NCBI RefSeq assembly: GCF_001676385.1
Contig: NZ_LYVJ01000009.1
Span: forward strand, 124,001-188,000
Length of the DNA: 64,000 bases
Reading direction: 5' to 3'
DNA from: Stenotrophomonas maltophilia
GTDB lineage: Bacteria; Pseudomonadota; Gammaproteobacteria; Xanthomonadales; Xanthomonadaceae
Each line of letters begins with the position of its first letter. The first letter of the stretch is position 1. The translations under genes and the position numbers were made by a program. A model generated the notes under the pieces. That model was not told the origin of the DNA. It searched no databases and was given only the letters and a program-made list of their open reading frames with translations. Shown here in pieces: positions 16,989 to 25,995 of the stretch.

Positions 16989-18343
16989 CCACCCAGCGGC
17001 AACTTGGGCTGCGCCTGCTGCGGCTGCGCGAGCAGCGCGGGTACAGCCAGGTGGAGCTGGCACGGGCGCTGGGGCTGTCGGCCAGCTACCTGAACCAGAT
17101 CGAGCGCAACAAGCGCCCGCTCACCCCGGCCGTGCAGAAGAAGCTGGGCGAGGTATTGGGCGATGTTTCCTCGCTGTTCGACGAGGATGAGCCCGCTGCC
17201 CTGCAGGAGGCGCTGGGCGAGACCCTGCGCGACCTGGGCCTGGCCGAGGTGAGCGCCACCGAGCTTCGTGCCCTGGCCGGCAACCTGCCGCAGGTCAGCC
17301 GCGCACTGCTGGACCTGCATCGCCGCCATCTGGCACTGCGCGAGCATGCCGCCGCGCTGGAATTCCAGCTGGGCGAGCCCGGCGCCGGCAGCACCCTGCC
17401 GGCCGGCGACCAGGTGCGCGACTTTTTCAACCGCATGCACAACCACATTCCCGAACTGGACGAATTGGCCGAACGCCTGTTCGCCGAGTGGGGGCTGTCG
17501 CCCGGGCACGTGGCGCCGCGGCTGCGCCAGTTGCTGGCCGACCGCCATGGCGTGCTGGTGGAAGTGGCCGTGCTGCAGGCTGGGCGCGAAAAGCGCCAGT
17601 ACGATGCCGCTGCACGGCGGCTGTGGCTGCCGGACTACCTGGAGCCAGGCCAGCAGGCATTCCAGATGGCCGCCGAGCTGGCCCTGCACGGCTACCTGCC
17701 GCAGATCGATGCGGTGGTGGCACGTGCCGGCTTCACCGATGAGGCACGCATCGCACAGGCCCGCATCGGCCTGTCGAACTATTTCGCTGGCGCCCTGGTG
17801 ATGCCGTACATGCGCTTCCTGCGTGCGGCCGAGGCCAGCAGCTACGACATCGAGCTGCTGGCGCACCAGTTCGGCGTGGGCTTCGAGGCGGTCTGCCATC
17901 GGCTGAGCACACTCGCGCGGCGCAGCGCGCCCGGCCTGCCGTTCTTCTTCATCCGCGTGGATCGCGCCGGCAATGTGTCCAAGCGCCATTCGGCAACCGA
18001 TTTCCACTTCTCGCAGGTAGGTGGATCGTGCCCGCTGTGGATCGTCTACGAGGCCTTCAACCAGCCCGGGCGCATCCTTACCCAGACCGCACGCATGCCC
18101 GACGGCCGCCGTCATTTCTGGCTGGCGCGGCAGGTCAGCAGCGGGCCGGTGGGCCATGGCCAGCCGCGCAAGACCTTCGCGGTGGCACTGGGCTGTGACC
18201 TGCAGCATGCCGAACGTCTGGTGTATTCGCTGGGGCTGGATGTGCAGAGCCCGGGCAATTCGGTGTCGATCGGCCCGGGCTGCCGGGTGTGCCCGCGCGA
18301 GGACTGCATGCAGCGCGCGTTCGCGCAGTTGCCGGGGCGGTAG
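16976..18343 (+). CDS. ScfR/PccR-type short-chain acyl-CoA responsive regulator
   Basis: 455 residues. N-terminal Xre-type HTH (about 8-62: LLRLREQRGYSQVELARALG, SASYLNQIERNKRPLTP), a middle ImmA/IrrE-like region (NYFAGALVMPYMRFL; I see no intact HExxH zinc motif), and a C-terminal DUF2083-like domain ending in a cysteine cluster CRVCPREDCMQRAF. Relatives include PccR of Rhodobacter, which controls propionyl-CoA carboxylase in response to acyl-CoA. Divergence from an operon that makes propionyl-CoA fits that role. Starts at GTG 16976, inside a candidate operator. Confidence 0.88.
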   Translation: MNYSSTQRQLGLRLLRLREQRGYSQVELARALGLSASYLNQIERNKRPLTPAVQKKLGEVLGDVSSLFDEDEPAALQEALGETLRDLGLAEVSATELRALAGNLPQVSRALLDLHRRHLALREHAAALEFQLGEPGAGSTLPAGDQVRDFFNRMHNHIPELDELAERLFAEWGLSPGHVAPRLRQLLADRHGVLVEVAVLQAGREKRQYDAAARRLWLPDYLEPGQQAFQMAAELALHGYLPQIDAVVARAGFTDEARIAQARIGLSNYFAGALVMPYMRFLRAAEASSYDIELLAHQFGVGFEAVCHRLSTLARRSAPGLPFFFIRVDRAGNVSKRHSATDFHFSQVGGSCPLWIVYEAFNQPGRILTQTARMPDGRRHFWLARQVSSGPVGHGQPRKTFAVALGCDLQHAERLVYSLGLDVQSPGNSVSIGPGCRVCPREDCMQRAFAQLPGR

Positions 18344-18349
18344 GGCGGG

Positions 18350-18448
18350 TTCGGCAGGGCTGCGCCCTGCACCTGCGGTAGTGCCGGCCGCTGGCCGGCA
18401 ACCTCAAAAGCAACAGCGGGCTTTCCGTGGGATGGCGGGGTGGGTCCA
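18350..18448. repeat. Intergenic repeat module, copy A (with SMAG-like stem 18378-18400)
   Basis: Opens with GTTCGGCAGGGCTGCGCCCT, contains a GTAGTGCCGGCC stem-loop, and ends in a stretch beginning GCGGGCTTTCCGTGGGATGG shared with copy B at 53148-53234 over about 32 identical bases. Lies in the gap after the regulator gene. No coding potential. Confidence 0.65.
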
Positions 18449-18532
18449 CGTCATGCGTGGATGCTCTTCGATGAATGTTCGAAATATTCGATTTCGATGG
18501 GGTCCCATCCACGCATGGCGTGGATCTACTAC
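18440..18532. repeat. SMAG-like dimer with a CCACGCATG stem
   Basis: TCCACGTCATGCGTGGATG and a mirrored CATCCACGCATGGCGTGGA ending in CTACTAC, separated by an AT-rich stretch with the palindrome TTCGAAATATTCGA. Sits between the convergent ends of the regulator and patatin genes, 4 nt from the patatin stop. Confidence 0.65.
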
Positions 18533-18536
18533 CGGG

Positions 18537-20417
18537 TCAGTAGATCGGCGTTACCTTCATCTGCGGCAGCGGTCGCGGTGCACCGTCGGTGAGGTCGGGG
18601 CCGAGGTCTTCCCAGGTACGTCCCTGCTCGACCATCAGTCCCCACAACTGCTGCGAGGCGAGCCGCTTGTCTTCCGAACTCAATTTGTACGAGGGCGGCG
18701 CCGGTTCACCGGTGGCGACCATTGCGTACGCCGCGCGGTACGCCAGCACCTGCTGCGCCGGGTCATCGGTACGCGCCACTTCCAGCACGTAGCGCTGGTA
18801 GGCCGAAGCCAGGTTGCGCCAGCGGATCCAGTAATGGTTCTCGAACGAGAACGCACAGAAGCGCGCGCCCGCCAGGCTGCCCTTGTCGGCGATGCGGGCC
18901 AGCACCTCCTGCGGCATGTCCAGGTTCATGCCTCCTTCGTCACCCTGCAGGCTCACGTGCACGATACGGTCGCGATAGCCCGGTGCGCGTGCCTGCAGCA
19001 GATCGCGCCAGTTCTGCATGGTGGCCACCACCGCGAACAGGAACCTGCCCAGTTCCCCCGCCGCCAGCGGCGCAGCGATGGACTGGTAATGGCGCTGCCA
19101 GCCATGGCGGTTCCCGGTGGGCAGGAACACCGCCTGCTCCAGCGCCTGGCGGCCCCGGCTGCTGTCGCCGGCATCCTCGACGTGCTGCGGATACACCAGG
19201 TTGATGGCGAAGGTCGGCCAGCGCGGCAGCGCCGCATCGAACAGGTGAATCGGGAAGTTGCTGGCGATGCCACCATCGGAGAACCAGCAGATGCGGAAGG
19301 CCGTGATCACCGGCCCGAAGGACTGGCCGGCATTGGTCAGGCCTTCCATGCTGTCGGCCACGTTGTGTTCGGCGTCGGCCTCCGCCACCGCCGGTGTGGG
19401 CTCCCAGCGGCGTTCCCGGCGCGAGGGTTCGTGCAGTGGCACCGCGCTGATCAGCAGCGGGAAGCTCAGGCTCATGCGCGTAGCGACCAGTACCGGCAGC
19501 TTCGGGCCCTGCGGCAGATGGTAGTAGCGGCGGCCCTCCACCTCCAGCGGAGGACCGGCCTGCTGCACCAGCCACTGCACCACGCAGTCGGGGAACAGTT
19601 GCTCGAACTCCTCGCGCAGGAACCAGAACTGCGCGCCGCCCAGCGGCAGCGTACGCGGCTCGTTGTGCGAAACGCAGGTGGTGATCATCTGCAGGCTGAT
19701 CGCGTGCGGGCTGTGGGGCTCTCCCTCGTAACGCGGCGCATTGTGCAGGTCGGCGAAGGTCAACGGTGCGTCCAGTGGCTTCCCCGAGAGTTGCTGCAGG
19801 CAGGTGTGCAACCACTCGGTAAGGGCGGGCCTGCGCGCGTCGCGGCCGAGGCCGCTGCACAGGCCCAGCAGGTTGCGGCGCGCCACGCGCGCCACGCGCA
19901 ACGCCGCACCCGCCACGCCGGCGCCGTAGGCGCACAAGAGCGACGGCAGCAACGTGGCAGCCACGCCACTCCAGCCGCCTCCCCACCCGCCCAGGCCCAG
20001 CAGCAGCAGCAACGACACCAGTACTTCCAGCGGTGCGATCTGGAACACCGCAACAGCCAGGCACAACAGCTTGCGTGGCAGGCCGGCCTTGCCGGTCAAC
20101 ACCACCAGCAGGCGATAAGCCGCGTGGGCTCCCCGCGCAGGCTGGAACAGGCTGTAGATGAAGCCCCGCCGCGACAGCTGCGCCGACACCGCCGACAGCC
20201 CGCCATAGCCGGCACCGTCGGGCAGCGGCTCGCCAGCCTGCTGGCGACGATCGCCGCAGGCTGCGGCCGCGGCCACCGCCGCAGCAATGGCACCCGCCGA
20301 CGTCCCGCCGATGTTCTTGAACCGGTACTGCTGCGCCAGCGCCAGTACCGCATTGGGATACACGATGCCGCTGGTGATGCCTCCCTTCATGACCAGATCG
20401 CAGTATTTGTCTGCCAC
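18537..20417 (-). CDS. Patatin-like phospholipase with internal membrane segments
   Basis: 626 residues from GTG 20417 (VADKYCDLVMKGG, GAGGG upstream). The oxyanion/start motif CDLVMKGGITSGIVYP and nucleophile motif GGTSAG (Ser about residue 35) are near the N-terminus; the catalytic Asp motif SDGGIASNFPIHLFD is near residue 380. Unlike plain patatins (about 300-350) it has a 100-residue insertion with hydrophobic stretches (LLCLAVAVFQIAPLEVLVSLLLLLG, ATLLPSLLCAYGAGVAGAAL broken into two or three helices), so the enzyme is probably membrane bound. Lipid substrate unknown. An in-frame extension to 20717 lacks family similarity. Confidence 0.82.
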   Translation of the reverse strand: MADKYCDLVMKGGITSGIVYPNAVLALAQQYRFKNIGGTSAGAIAAAVAAAAACGDRRQQAGEPLPDGAGYGGLSAVSAQLSRRGFIYSLFQPARGAHAAYRLLVVLTGKAGLPRKLLCLAVAVFQIAPLEVLVSLLLLLGLGGWGGGWSGVAATLLPSLLCAYGAGVAGAALRVARVARRNLLGLCSGLGRDARRPALTEWLHTCLQQLSGKPLDAPLTFADLHNAPRYEGEPHSPHAISLQMITTCVSHNEPRTLPLGGAQFWFLREEFEQLFPDCVVQWLVQQAGPPLEVEGRRYYHLPQGPKLPVLVATRMSLSFPLLISAVPLHEPSRRERRWEPTPAVAEADAEHNVADSMEGLTNAGQSFGPVITAFRICWFSDGGIASNFPIHLFDAALPRWPTFAINLVYPQHVEDAGDSSRGRQALEQAVFLPTGNRHGWQRHYQSIAAPLAAGELGRFLFAVVATMQNWRDLLQARAPGYRDRIVHVSLQGDEGGMNLDMPQEVLARIADKGSLAGARFCAFSFENHYWIRWRNLASAYQRYVLEVARTDDPAQQVLAYRAAYAMVATGEPAPPSYKLSSEDKRLASQQLWGLMVEQGRTWEDLGPDLTDGAPRPLPQMKVTPIY

Positions 20418-20759
20418 TGTCCTGCCCTCGCATGAGCTGCTGATCGGTGCAACGCCGCCGTTCTGTCTCTGTGCAGATGCGGAAGAGACGACACTCGCTG
20501 ACGCTATAAGCTCAGTATGGCCGGAAGGCTTCTCATGAACTGAGAACACGGCCCGGGCTTGGCGCAGCATGCGGCAGGTCGGCACGCATTTGACGCTCAG
20601 CGTGGCACCGGCGTTCGCGCCAGCGCGTAGGACCGGCAGGGCCAGCCCCGGTCGCCCATCACTGCAACCGGCGGCACATTCCGGCGATGCACACGATGCC
20701 GGGCTTCGATTCTTCACCCGCGGCCCTTGACCCCCGCTGGCATTCGGCCTACCTTGTGC
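20418..20759. other. Non-coding gap between patatin gene and riboswitch
   Basis: 342 nt. The patatin promoter should lie here on the minus strand and the metE promoter at the right end on the plus strand. An imperfect palindrome CTCAGTatgg...atgaACTGAG is at about 20512-20541. I see no convincing ORF. Confidence 0.4.
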
Positions 20760-20966
20760 GGGCCGAAGGTATCCATCGCTTCATGCAGATGAAGGGATGG
20801 ATTTAAACGGGAATCCGGTGAAGGCGCCCCCCAGGTGCCCATTCCGGAGCTGCCCCGCAGCGGTGAATGGAAACGAATCCTGCCAACAGCACTGGGCGCT
20901 CGCCTGGGAAGCGGCAGGGAGTAGGTGGGCCTTCCGGCCTGTGTCCATCAGCCCGAATACCGGCCC
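20760..20966 (+). ncRNA. Cobalamin (B12) riboswitch
   Basis: Adenosylcobalamin-class aptamer in the metE leader. Visible conserved blocks in order: P1 arms GGCCGAAGGTAT (20761) and ATACCGGCC (20957), AAACGGGAATCCGGTG, GCTGCCCCGCAGCGGTGAA, the B12-box-like GCACTGGGC, CTGGGAAGCGGCAGG and CATCAGCCCGAATACCGG. A GGGGAC/GTCCCC hairpin at 20973-20990 follows and could be part of the expression platform. When B12 is plentiful the element should turn off B12-independent MetE. Confidence 0.92.
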
Positions 20967-21201
20967 CGGCCGGGGGACACGTCCGTCCCCTGATTCGACC
21001 TGGACTCTCCGCGGGGAGGGCACCGGGGCCACTGCCGTCCTGCACCTGCAGGCCGCATGGCCGCGTGCGCCCTTTTCACGGCATCCGGTTCGCCCGCGGG
21101 GGCGAAGGTCGCTGGCAAGGCGTTCGTGGGCCGGCAGCGGCACGCGTCGCCCTGCGGTTCCTTCGTTCCTCAATGCCGACATGCAATGAGGACACGCTGC
21201 A

Positions 21202-23499
21202 ATGACCACTGTTACCAACCTGGGCTTTCCCCGCATCGGCGCCAAGCGCGAACTGAAGCGGGCGCTCGAACGCCACTGGGCCGGCGAAGACGATGCCGCC
21301 ACTCTGCTGGCCACCGCCGCAGGGTTGCGCGCCCGGCACTGGCAGCTGCAGATCGAGGCCGGGGTGGATGTACCGCCGAGCAACGATTTCAGCCTGTACG
21401 ACCAGGTGCTGGACACCGCCTGGCTGTTCGATGCCATTCCCGAGCGTTACCGCGCGCTGGCGGCACGCGATCCGCTGGCCGCCTACTTCGCCGCCGCCCG
21501 TGGCCTGCAGCGCGATGGCATCGACCTGCGCGCGCTGGAGATGACCAAATGGTTCGACACCAACTACCACTACCTGGTACCGGAACTTCATGCCGGGCAG
21601 GCCTTCGCACTGCGCGGCGGCAAGCCGCTGGCCGAGTTCAACGAGGCCAGGGCGCTGGGCATCCACACCCGCCCGGTACTGTTGGGCCCGGTCAGTTTCC
21701 TGCTGCTGTCCAAGACCACGGATGGCAGCGCCGCGCTGGACCTGCTCGACGCACTGCTGCCGGCCTATGCCGAGCTGCTCGGCAAGCTGGAGGAGGCCGG
21801 CGCCGACTGGGTGCAGCTGGATGAACCAGTGCTGGTGCAGGACCTTGATGCCGAAGCGCGGGCGGCCTTCGAGCGCGCCTATGCCGTGCTGGACACGGCC
21901 AGGCGCCCGAAGCTGCTGGTCGCTACCTACTTCGGCGCCCTGGAGGACAATCTCGCACTGGCTGCCGGCCTGCCGGTGGAGGGCCTGCACGTGGACCTGG
22001 TACGCGCGCCGGAGCAGCTGGATGCGCTGCTGAAGGCCCTGCCCCCGGAGCGCGTGCTCTCGGCCGGCCTGGTCAACGGCCGCAACATCTGGCGCACGCA
22101 CCTGGACAACGCGCTTGTCCTGGCCCGTTTCGCACAGGTGAGCCGGGGTGCCGACAAGCTGTGGCTGGCGCCGTCATGCTCGCTGCTGCATGCCCCGGTG
22201 GACCTTTCGCTGGAGAAGAAGCTTGATGACGAGCTGAAGGGCTGGCTGGCATTCTCCAGGCAGAAGCTGCAGGAACTGCGCCTGCTCGCCGATGCACTGG
22301 ATGGAAAGGCCGGGGCTGAAACGGGGCTGGCAGCCAACCGTGCCGCGCTGGACGGCCGGCGCCGCTCGCCGCGCGTGCATGACCCGGCCGTGGCCGCGCG
22401 CCTGGATGCACTGACTGCGGCCGATGCGCAGCGCCACAGTCCTTACCCGGAACGACGTGCAGTGCAGCACGCCGCACTGCAGCTGTCGCTGCTGCCGACC
22501 ACGACGATTGGCTCCTTCCCGCAGACACTGGAGGTCCGCGAGGCACGTGCGAAACACAGGTCCGGCAAGCTCGGCCTGGACGAGTACGAGGCATTCCTGC
22601 AGCAGCAGACCGCGCACGCGGTGCGCGTGCAGGAAGAACTCGGCCTCGACGTGCTGGTGCACGGTGAATTCGAGCGCAATGACATGGTCGAGTACTTCGG
22701 CGAGCAGCTGGAAGGCTTTGCCTTCACCAGCAATGGCTGGGTGCAGAGCTACGGCTCGCGCTGCGTGAAGCCACCATTGATCTTCGGCGATGTCAGCCGC
22801 CCCCGGCCGATGACGGTGCGCTGGTCCAGCTACGCGCAGTCGCTTACCCGCAAGCCGATGAAGGGCATGCTGACCGGCCCGGTGACCGTGCTGCAGTGGT
22901 CGTTCGTGCGCGACGACCAGGAGCGCGATGTCACCTGCCGGCAGATCGCGTTGGCACTGCGCGATGAAGTGCACGACCTGGAGGCAGCCGGCATTGGCGT
23001 GATCCAGGTGGACGAACCGGCCATTCGCGAAGGCCTGCCGCTGCGCCGGGCGCAGTGGCGCAGCTACCTGGACTGGGCAGTGGAATCGTTCCGCATCAGT
23101 ACCAGCGGCGTGCGCGATGCGACCCAGATCCACACCCATATGTGCTACTCCGAGTTCAACGACATCATCCATTCCGTGGCGGCGATGGATGCCGACGTGA
23201 TCTCGATCGAGACCTCCCGCTCGCGCATGGAACTGCTCGATGCCTTCGTGAAGTTCAACTATCCCAACGAGATCGGCCCGGGCGTGTATGACATCCACTC
23301 GCCGCGCGTACCGGACACGGCCGAGATGGTGGACCTCCTGCGCAAGGCGCTGGCCGTGCTGCAACCCGGGCAGTTGTGGGTGAACCCGGACTGCGGCCTG
23401 AAAACCCGCGGCTGGCCGGAAACCCGGGCCGCACTGCAGGCCCTGGTGGCAGCCGCTGCGCAGCTGCGTGCCGAACATGAAGACGCCCACGTGGCCTGA
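21202..23499 (+). CDS. metE: Cobalamin-independent methionine synthase MetE
   Basis: Transfers methyl from 5-methyltetrahydropteroyltriglutamate to homocysteine without B12. 765 residues, full length. N-terminal barrel starts [15 protein letters not shown]; the C-terminal catalytic barrel holds the zinc ligands in [11 protein letters not shown] (His, Cys) and [12 protein letters not shown] (Cys), and [13 protein letters not shown] opens it. The leader carries a cobalamin riboswitch, so expression is expected to drop when B12 supports MetH. About 236 nt separate aptamer and start codon. Confidence 0.97.
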   Translation: MTTVTNLGFPRIGAKRELKRALERHWAGEDDAATLLATAAGLRARHWQLQIEAGVDVPPSNDFSLYDQVLDTAWLFDAIPERYRALAARDPLAAYFAAARGLQRDGIDLRALEMTKWFDTNYHYLVPELHAGQAFALRGGKPLAEFNEARALGIHTRPVLLGPVSFLLLSKTTDGSAALDLLDALLPAYAELLGKLEEAGADWVQLDEPVLVQDLDAEARAAFERAYAVLDTARRPKLLVATYFGALEDNLALAAGLPVEGLHVDLVRAPEQLDALLKALPPERVLSAGLVNGRNIWRTHLDNALVLARFAQVSRGADKLWLAPSCSLLHAPVDLSLEKKLDDELKGWLAFSRQKLQELRLLADALDGKAGAETGLAANRAALDGRRRSPRVHDPAVAARLDALTAADAQRHSPYPERRAVQHAALQLSLLPTTTIGSFPQTLEVREARAKHRSGKLGLDEYEAFLQQQTAHAVRVQEELGLDVLVHGEFERNDMVEYFGEQLEGFAFTSNGWVQSYGSRCVKPPLIFGDVSRPRPMTVRWSSYAQSLTRKPMKGMLTGPVTVLQWSFVRDDQERDVTCRQIALALRDEVHDLEAAGIGVIQVDEPAIREGLPLRRAQWRSYLDWAVESFRISTSGVRDATQIHTHMCYSEFNDIIHSVAAMDADVISIETSRSRMELLDAFVKFNYPNEIGPGVYDIHSPRVPDTAEMVDLLRKALAVLQPGQLWVNPDCGLKTRGWPETRAALQALVAAAAQLRAEHEDAHVA

Positions 23500-23564
23500 C
23501 TGTTTCCTCTCCAACCCGATGCACGGGCCGCCGCCGTCGCCGGCGGTCCGTGCGGTACCTGATG

Positions 23565-24236
23565 ATGACCCAGTTCCAACGTCCCCTCCTGTCCCTGCCG
23601 GCCGATGGCAAGCGCCTGCTGCTGCATTCGTGCTGCGCGCCGTGTTCCGGCGAGGTGATGGAAGCAATCACCGCCTCCGGAATCGACTACGCAATCTTCT
23701 TCTACAACCCCAACATCCACCCGGTAAAGGAGTACGAGCTGCGCAAGCAGGAGAACATCCGCTTCGCCGAGCAGCACAACATCCCATTCATCGACTGCGA
23801 CTATGACACCGACAACTGGTTCAGCCGTGCCCGTGGCATGGAGAACGAACCCGAGCGGGGCATCCGCTGCACGATGTGCTTCGATATGCGTTTCGAGCGT
23901 ACCGCGCTGTACGCGCACGAGAACGGCTATGACACCATCAGTTCGTCGCTGGGCATCTCGCGCTGGAAGAACATGGCGCAGATCAACGCGTGCGGCATCC
24001 GTGCCGCCTCACGCTATGACGGCCTGCAGTACTGGGACTACAACTGGCGCAAGGGCGGCGGTGCCAGCCGCATGATCGAGATCAGCAAGCGCGAGCAGTT
24101 CTACCAGCAGGAATACTGCGGCTGCGTGTACTCGCTGCGCGATGCCAACCGCCATCGCCGCGAGAACGGCCGCGAGCGGATCCGGATCGGCCTGCTGTAC
24201 TACGGGCAGGACGCTGGGACGCCGCAGGATGATTGA
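23565..24236 (+). CDS. queH: Epoxyqueuosine reductase QueH
   Basis: Final step of queuosine tRNA modification: reduction of epoxyqueuosine by the DUF208 enzyme that replaces B12-dependent QueG in many bacteria. About 223 residues with the cysteine motifs [25 protein letters not shown] and EYCGCVYSL, consistent with Fe-S and mononuclear iron sites. Start ATG at 23565 or 23568 (MMTQF), a longer ORF begins at 23550. Follows metE by about 65 nt on the same strand. Confidence 0.93.
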   Translation: MTQFQRPLLSLPADGKRLLLHSCCAPCSGEVMEAITASGIDYAIFFYNPNIHPVKEYELRKQENIRFAEQHNIPFIDCDYDTDNWFSRARGMENEPERGIRCTMCFDMRFERTALYAHENGYDTISSSLGISRWKNMAQINACGIRAASRYDGLQYWDYNWRKGGGASRMIEISKREQFYQQEYCGCVYSLRDANRHRRENGRERIRIGLLYYGQDAGTPQDD

Positions 24237-24291
24237 CGTGTGACCATGGGGCGGCCACGCTGGTCGCCCCTTCCGTTGTGCCGGACCTGCG

Positions 24292-24918
24292 ATGACCGCC
24301 CTGCCCGCCGATGTCGCCCTGCTGGTGATCGACCTGCAACCGGACTTCATGCCCGGTGGCGCCCTGGCCTGCGACCAGGGCGATGCGCTGGTGGCCCCGA
24401 TGGCAGCGCTGCTGGCCCAGCGACGCTACTGCACGGTCGTGGCCACGCAGGACTGGCATCCGGCCGACCACGCATCATTTGCCAGCCAGCATCCCGGCAA
24501 GCGTCCGTTCGAGACCATCCTGCTGCACGCGCAACCGCAGACCCTGTGGCCGGACCATTGCGTGCAGGGCAGCGCCGGTGCCGGCCTGCACCCGGGCGTG
24601 GACTGGACCGTGGCCGACCTGATCCTGCGCAAGGGCACGCGCCCGCAAGTGGATTCGTACAGTGCCTTCCGCGAGAACCATGGCCCCGACGGCGAGCGCC
24701 CGGCCACCGGCCTGGCCGGCTGGCTGCATGAGCGCCGCATCCGCGAAGTACACGTGTGCGGCCTCGCCCGCGACTACTGCGTGCTGTGGAGTGCCCAGGA
24801 TGCTGCCAAGGCCGGCTTCCGGGTGAAGTTCCTGTGGGACCTGACCCGGCCGGTAACCGAAGCCAACGACGCGATGGTGCGTGAGGCGCTGGGCAAGGCC
24901 GGGATCGCAATCATCTGA
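24292..24918 (+). CDS. pncA: Nicotinamidase
   Basis: Deamidates nicotinamide to nicotinate for NAD salvage. 208 residues of the isochorismatase-like family with the catalytic triad Asp14 (VIDLQPDF), Lys (LILRKGT, about 113) and Cys (GLARDYCVLW, about 159), and metal ligands in TQDWHPADHASF. The product nicotinamide is made by sirtuins; a sirtuin gene lies 2.3 kb downstream, though not in the same operon. Confidence 0.94.
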   Translation: MTALPADVALLVIDLQPDFMPGGALACDQGDALVAPMAALLAQRRYCTVVATQDWHPADHASFASQHPGKRPFETILLHAQPQTLWPDHCVQGSAGAGLHPGVDWTVADLILRKGTRPQVDSYSAFRENHGPDGERPATGLAGWLHERRIREVHVCGLARDYCVLWSAQDAAKAGFRVKFLWDLTRPVTEANDAMVREALGKAGIAII

Positions 24919-24926
24919 GTTGCCCT

Positions 24927-25006
24927 GTAGAGCCGGGCCATGCTCGGCTCATCCGCGAGGCACACGGCATTGGACCGAAGAGCAGCCGAGCATGGCTCGG
25001 CTCTAC
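24927..25006. repeat. SMAG-type palindromic repeat, dimer
   Basis: GTAGAGCCGGGCCATGCTCGG facing GCAGCCGAGCATGGCTCGGC with terminal CTAC, filling the convergent pncA/purU gap, 8 and 10 nt from the stop codons. Confidence 0.85.
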
Positions 25007-25016
25007 AGAACGTCGC

Positions 25017-25868
25017 CTAGCGGAACACGACTGTGCGGTGCCCGTTGAGCAGGATGCGGTGCTCGACATGGCGACGCACCGCGCGCGCCAGTACCAGCGA
25101 CTCGGTGTCGCTGCCCAGCCGCACCAGCTCGCGCGGTGTCATCGCGTGGTCCACGCGGGCCACGTCCTGTTCGATGATCGGGCCTTCGTCCAGGTCCTCG
25201 GTAACGTAGTGCGCGGTGGCGCCAATGATCTTGACTCCGCGCGCGTGCGCCTGGTGGTACGGCTGCGCGCCCTTGAAGCTGGGCAGGAAGCTGTGGTGGA
25301 TGTTGATCGCGCGGCCGGCCAGCGCGCGGCACAGCGCCGGCGACAGGATCTGCATGTAACGGGCCAGCACCACCAGGTCGATGCGCTCGCGCTCGACCAG
25401 GTCGATGATCTGTTGTTCCTGGACCGCCCGCGTCTCCGCTGTCACCGGCAGGTGGTGGAACGGTACCTGGTAGGACGCAGCCAGCGGCGCGAAGTCGGCA
25501 TGGTTGGAAGCGACCGCAGCGATATCCACCTTCAGCTGCCCGCTGTGGGTGCGGAACAGCAGGTCGTTGAGGCAATGCCCCTGCTTGCTGACCAGCACCA
25601 GCAGGCGCGCGCGGCGGCGGCCATCGTGCAGCTGCCAGTCCATGCCGAAACCTTCGGCGAGCGTGGCCATCGCGGCGTGCACGGTCTCCAGCGGAAGGCT
25701 GGCGTCACGGTCGAAATGCACGCGCAGGAAGAAGCGGCCGCTTTCCTCGTCGCCGAACTGCTGGGCGTCGAGGATGTTGCAGCCATGGTCGAACAGCAGG
25801 CCGGACACGCGGTAGACGATACCGGTACGGTCGGGGCAGGACAGGGTAAGGATGGAATCGGGGCGCAT
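25017..25868 (-). CDS. purU: Formyltetrahydrofolate deformylase
   Basis: Hydrolyses 10-formyl-THF to formate and THF, balancing one-carbon pools and feeding formate-dependent purine synthesis. 283 residues from MRPDSILTLS (ATG 25868; E. coli PurU is 280). N-terminal ACT-type domain (SCPDRTGIVYRVSGLLFD), then a formyltransferase domain with NIHHSFLPSFKGAQPYHQA and the catalytic Asp region AHYVTEDLDEGPIIEQD. Confidence 0.94.
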   Translation of the reverse strand: MRPDSILTLSCPDRTGIVYRVSGLLFDHGCNILDAQQFGDEESGRFFLRVHFDRDASLPLETVHAAMATLAEGFGMDWQLHDGRRRARLLVLVSKQGHCLNDLLFRTHSGQLKVDIAAVASNHADFAPLAASYQVPFHHLPVTAETRAVQEQQIIDLVERERIDLVVLARYMQILSPALCRALAGRAINIHHSFLPSFKGAQPYHQAHARGVKIIGATAHYVTEDLDEGPIIEQDVARVDHAMTPRELVRLGSDTESLVLARAVRRHVEHRILLNGHRTVVFR

Positions 25869-25995
25869 CGCGCGAGTGTAAGGCAGCGGGCGGCAGGCCT
25901 GCATGGGTCGGCTGCTCATCGATGCAGGCGCGCCGCCACCTCAGGATCGGAACCGGCGCCCGGTCGTGCGGACTGGCGCCGGCCGGGCCTGCACC

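Noticed and set aside
18021..20435. 804-codon plus-strand frame over the regulator end and the patatin gene
   Set aside because: It starts inside the regulator gene in another frame and runs antisense to the patatin; no domain.
20797..21205. Small open frames within the metE leader, both strands
   Set aside because: They lie in the riboswitch aptamer and its platform, have no ribosome-binding site and show no protein-like composition.
22174..23667. 497-codon minus-strand frame opposite metE and queH
   Set aside because: Shadow frame; spans two real genes and has no family motif.
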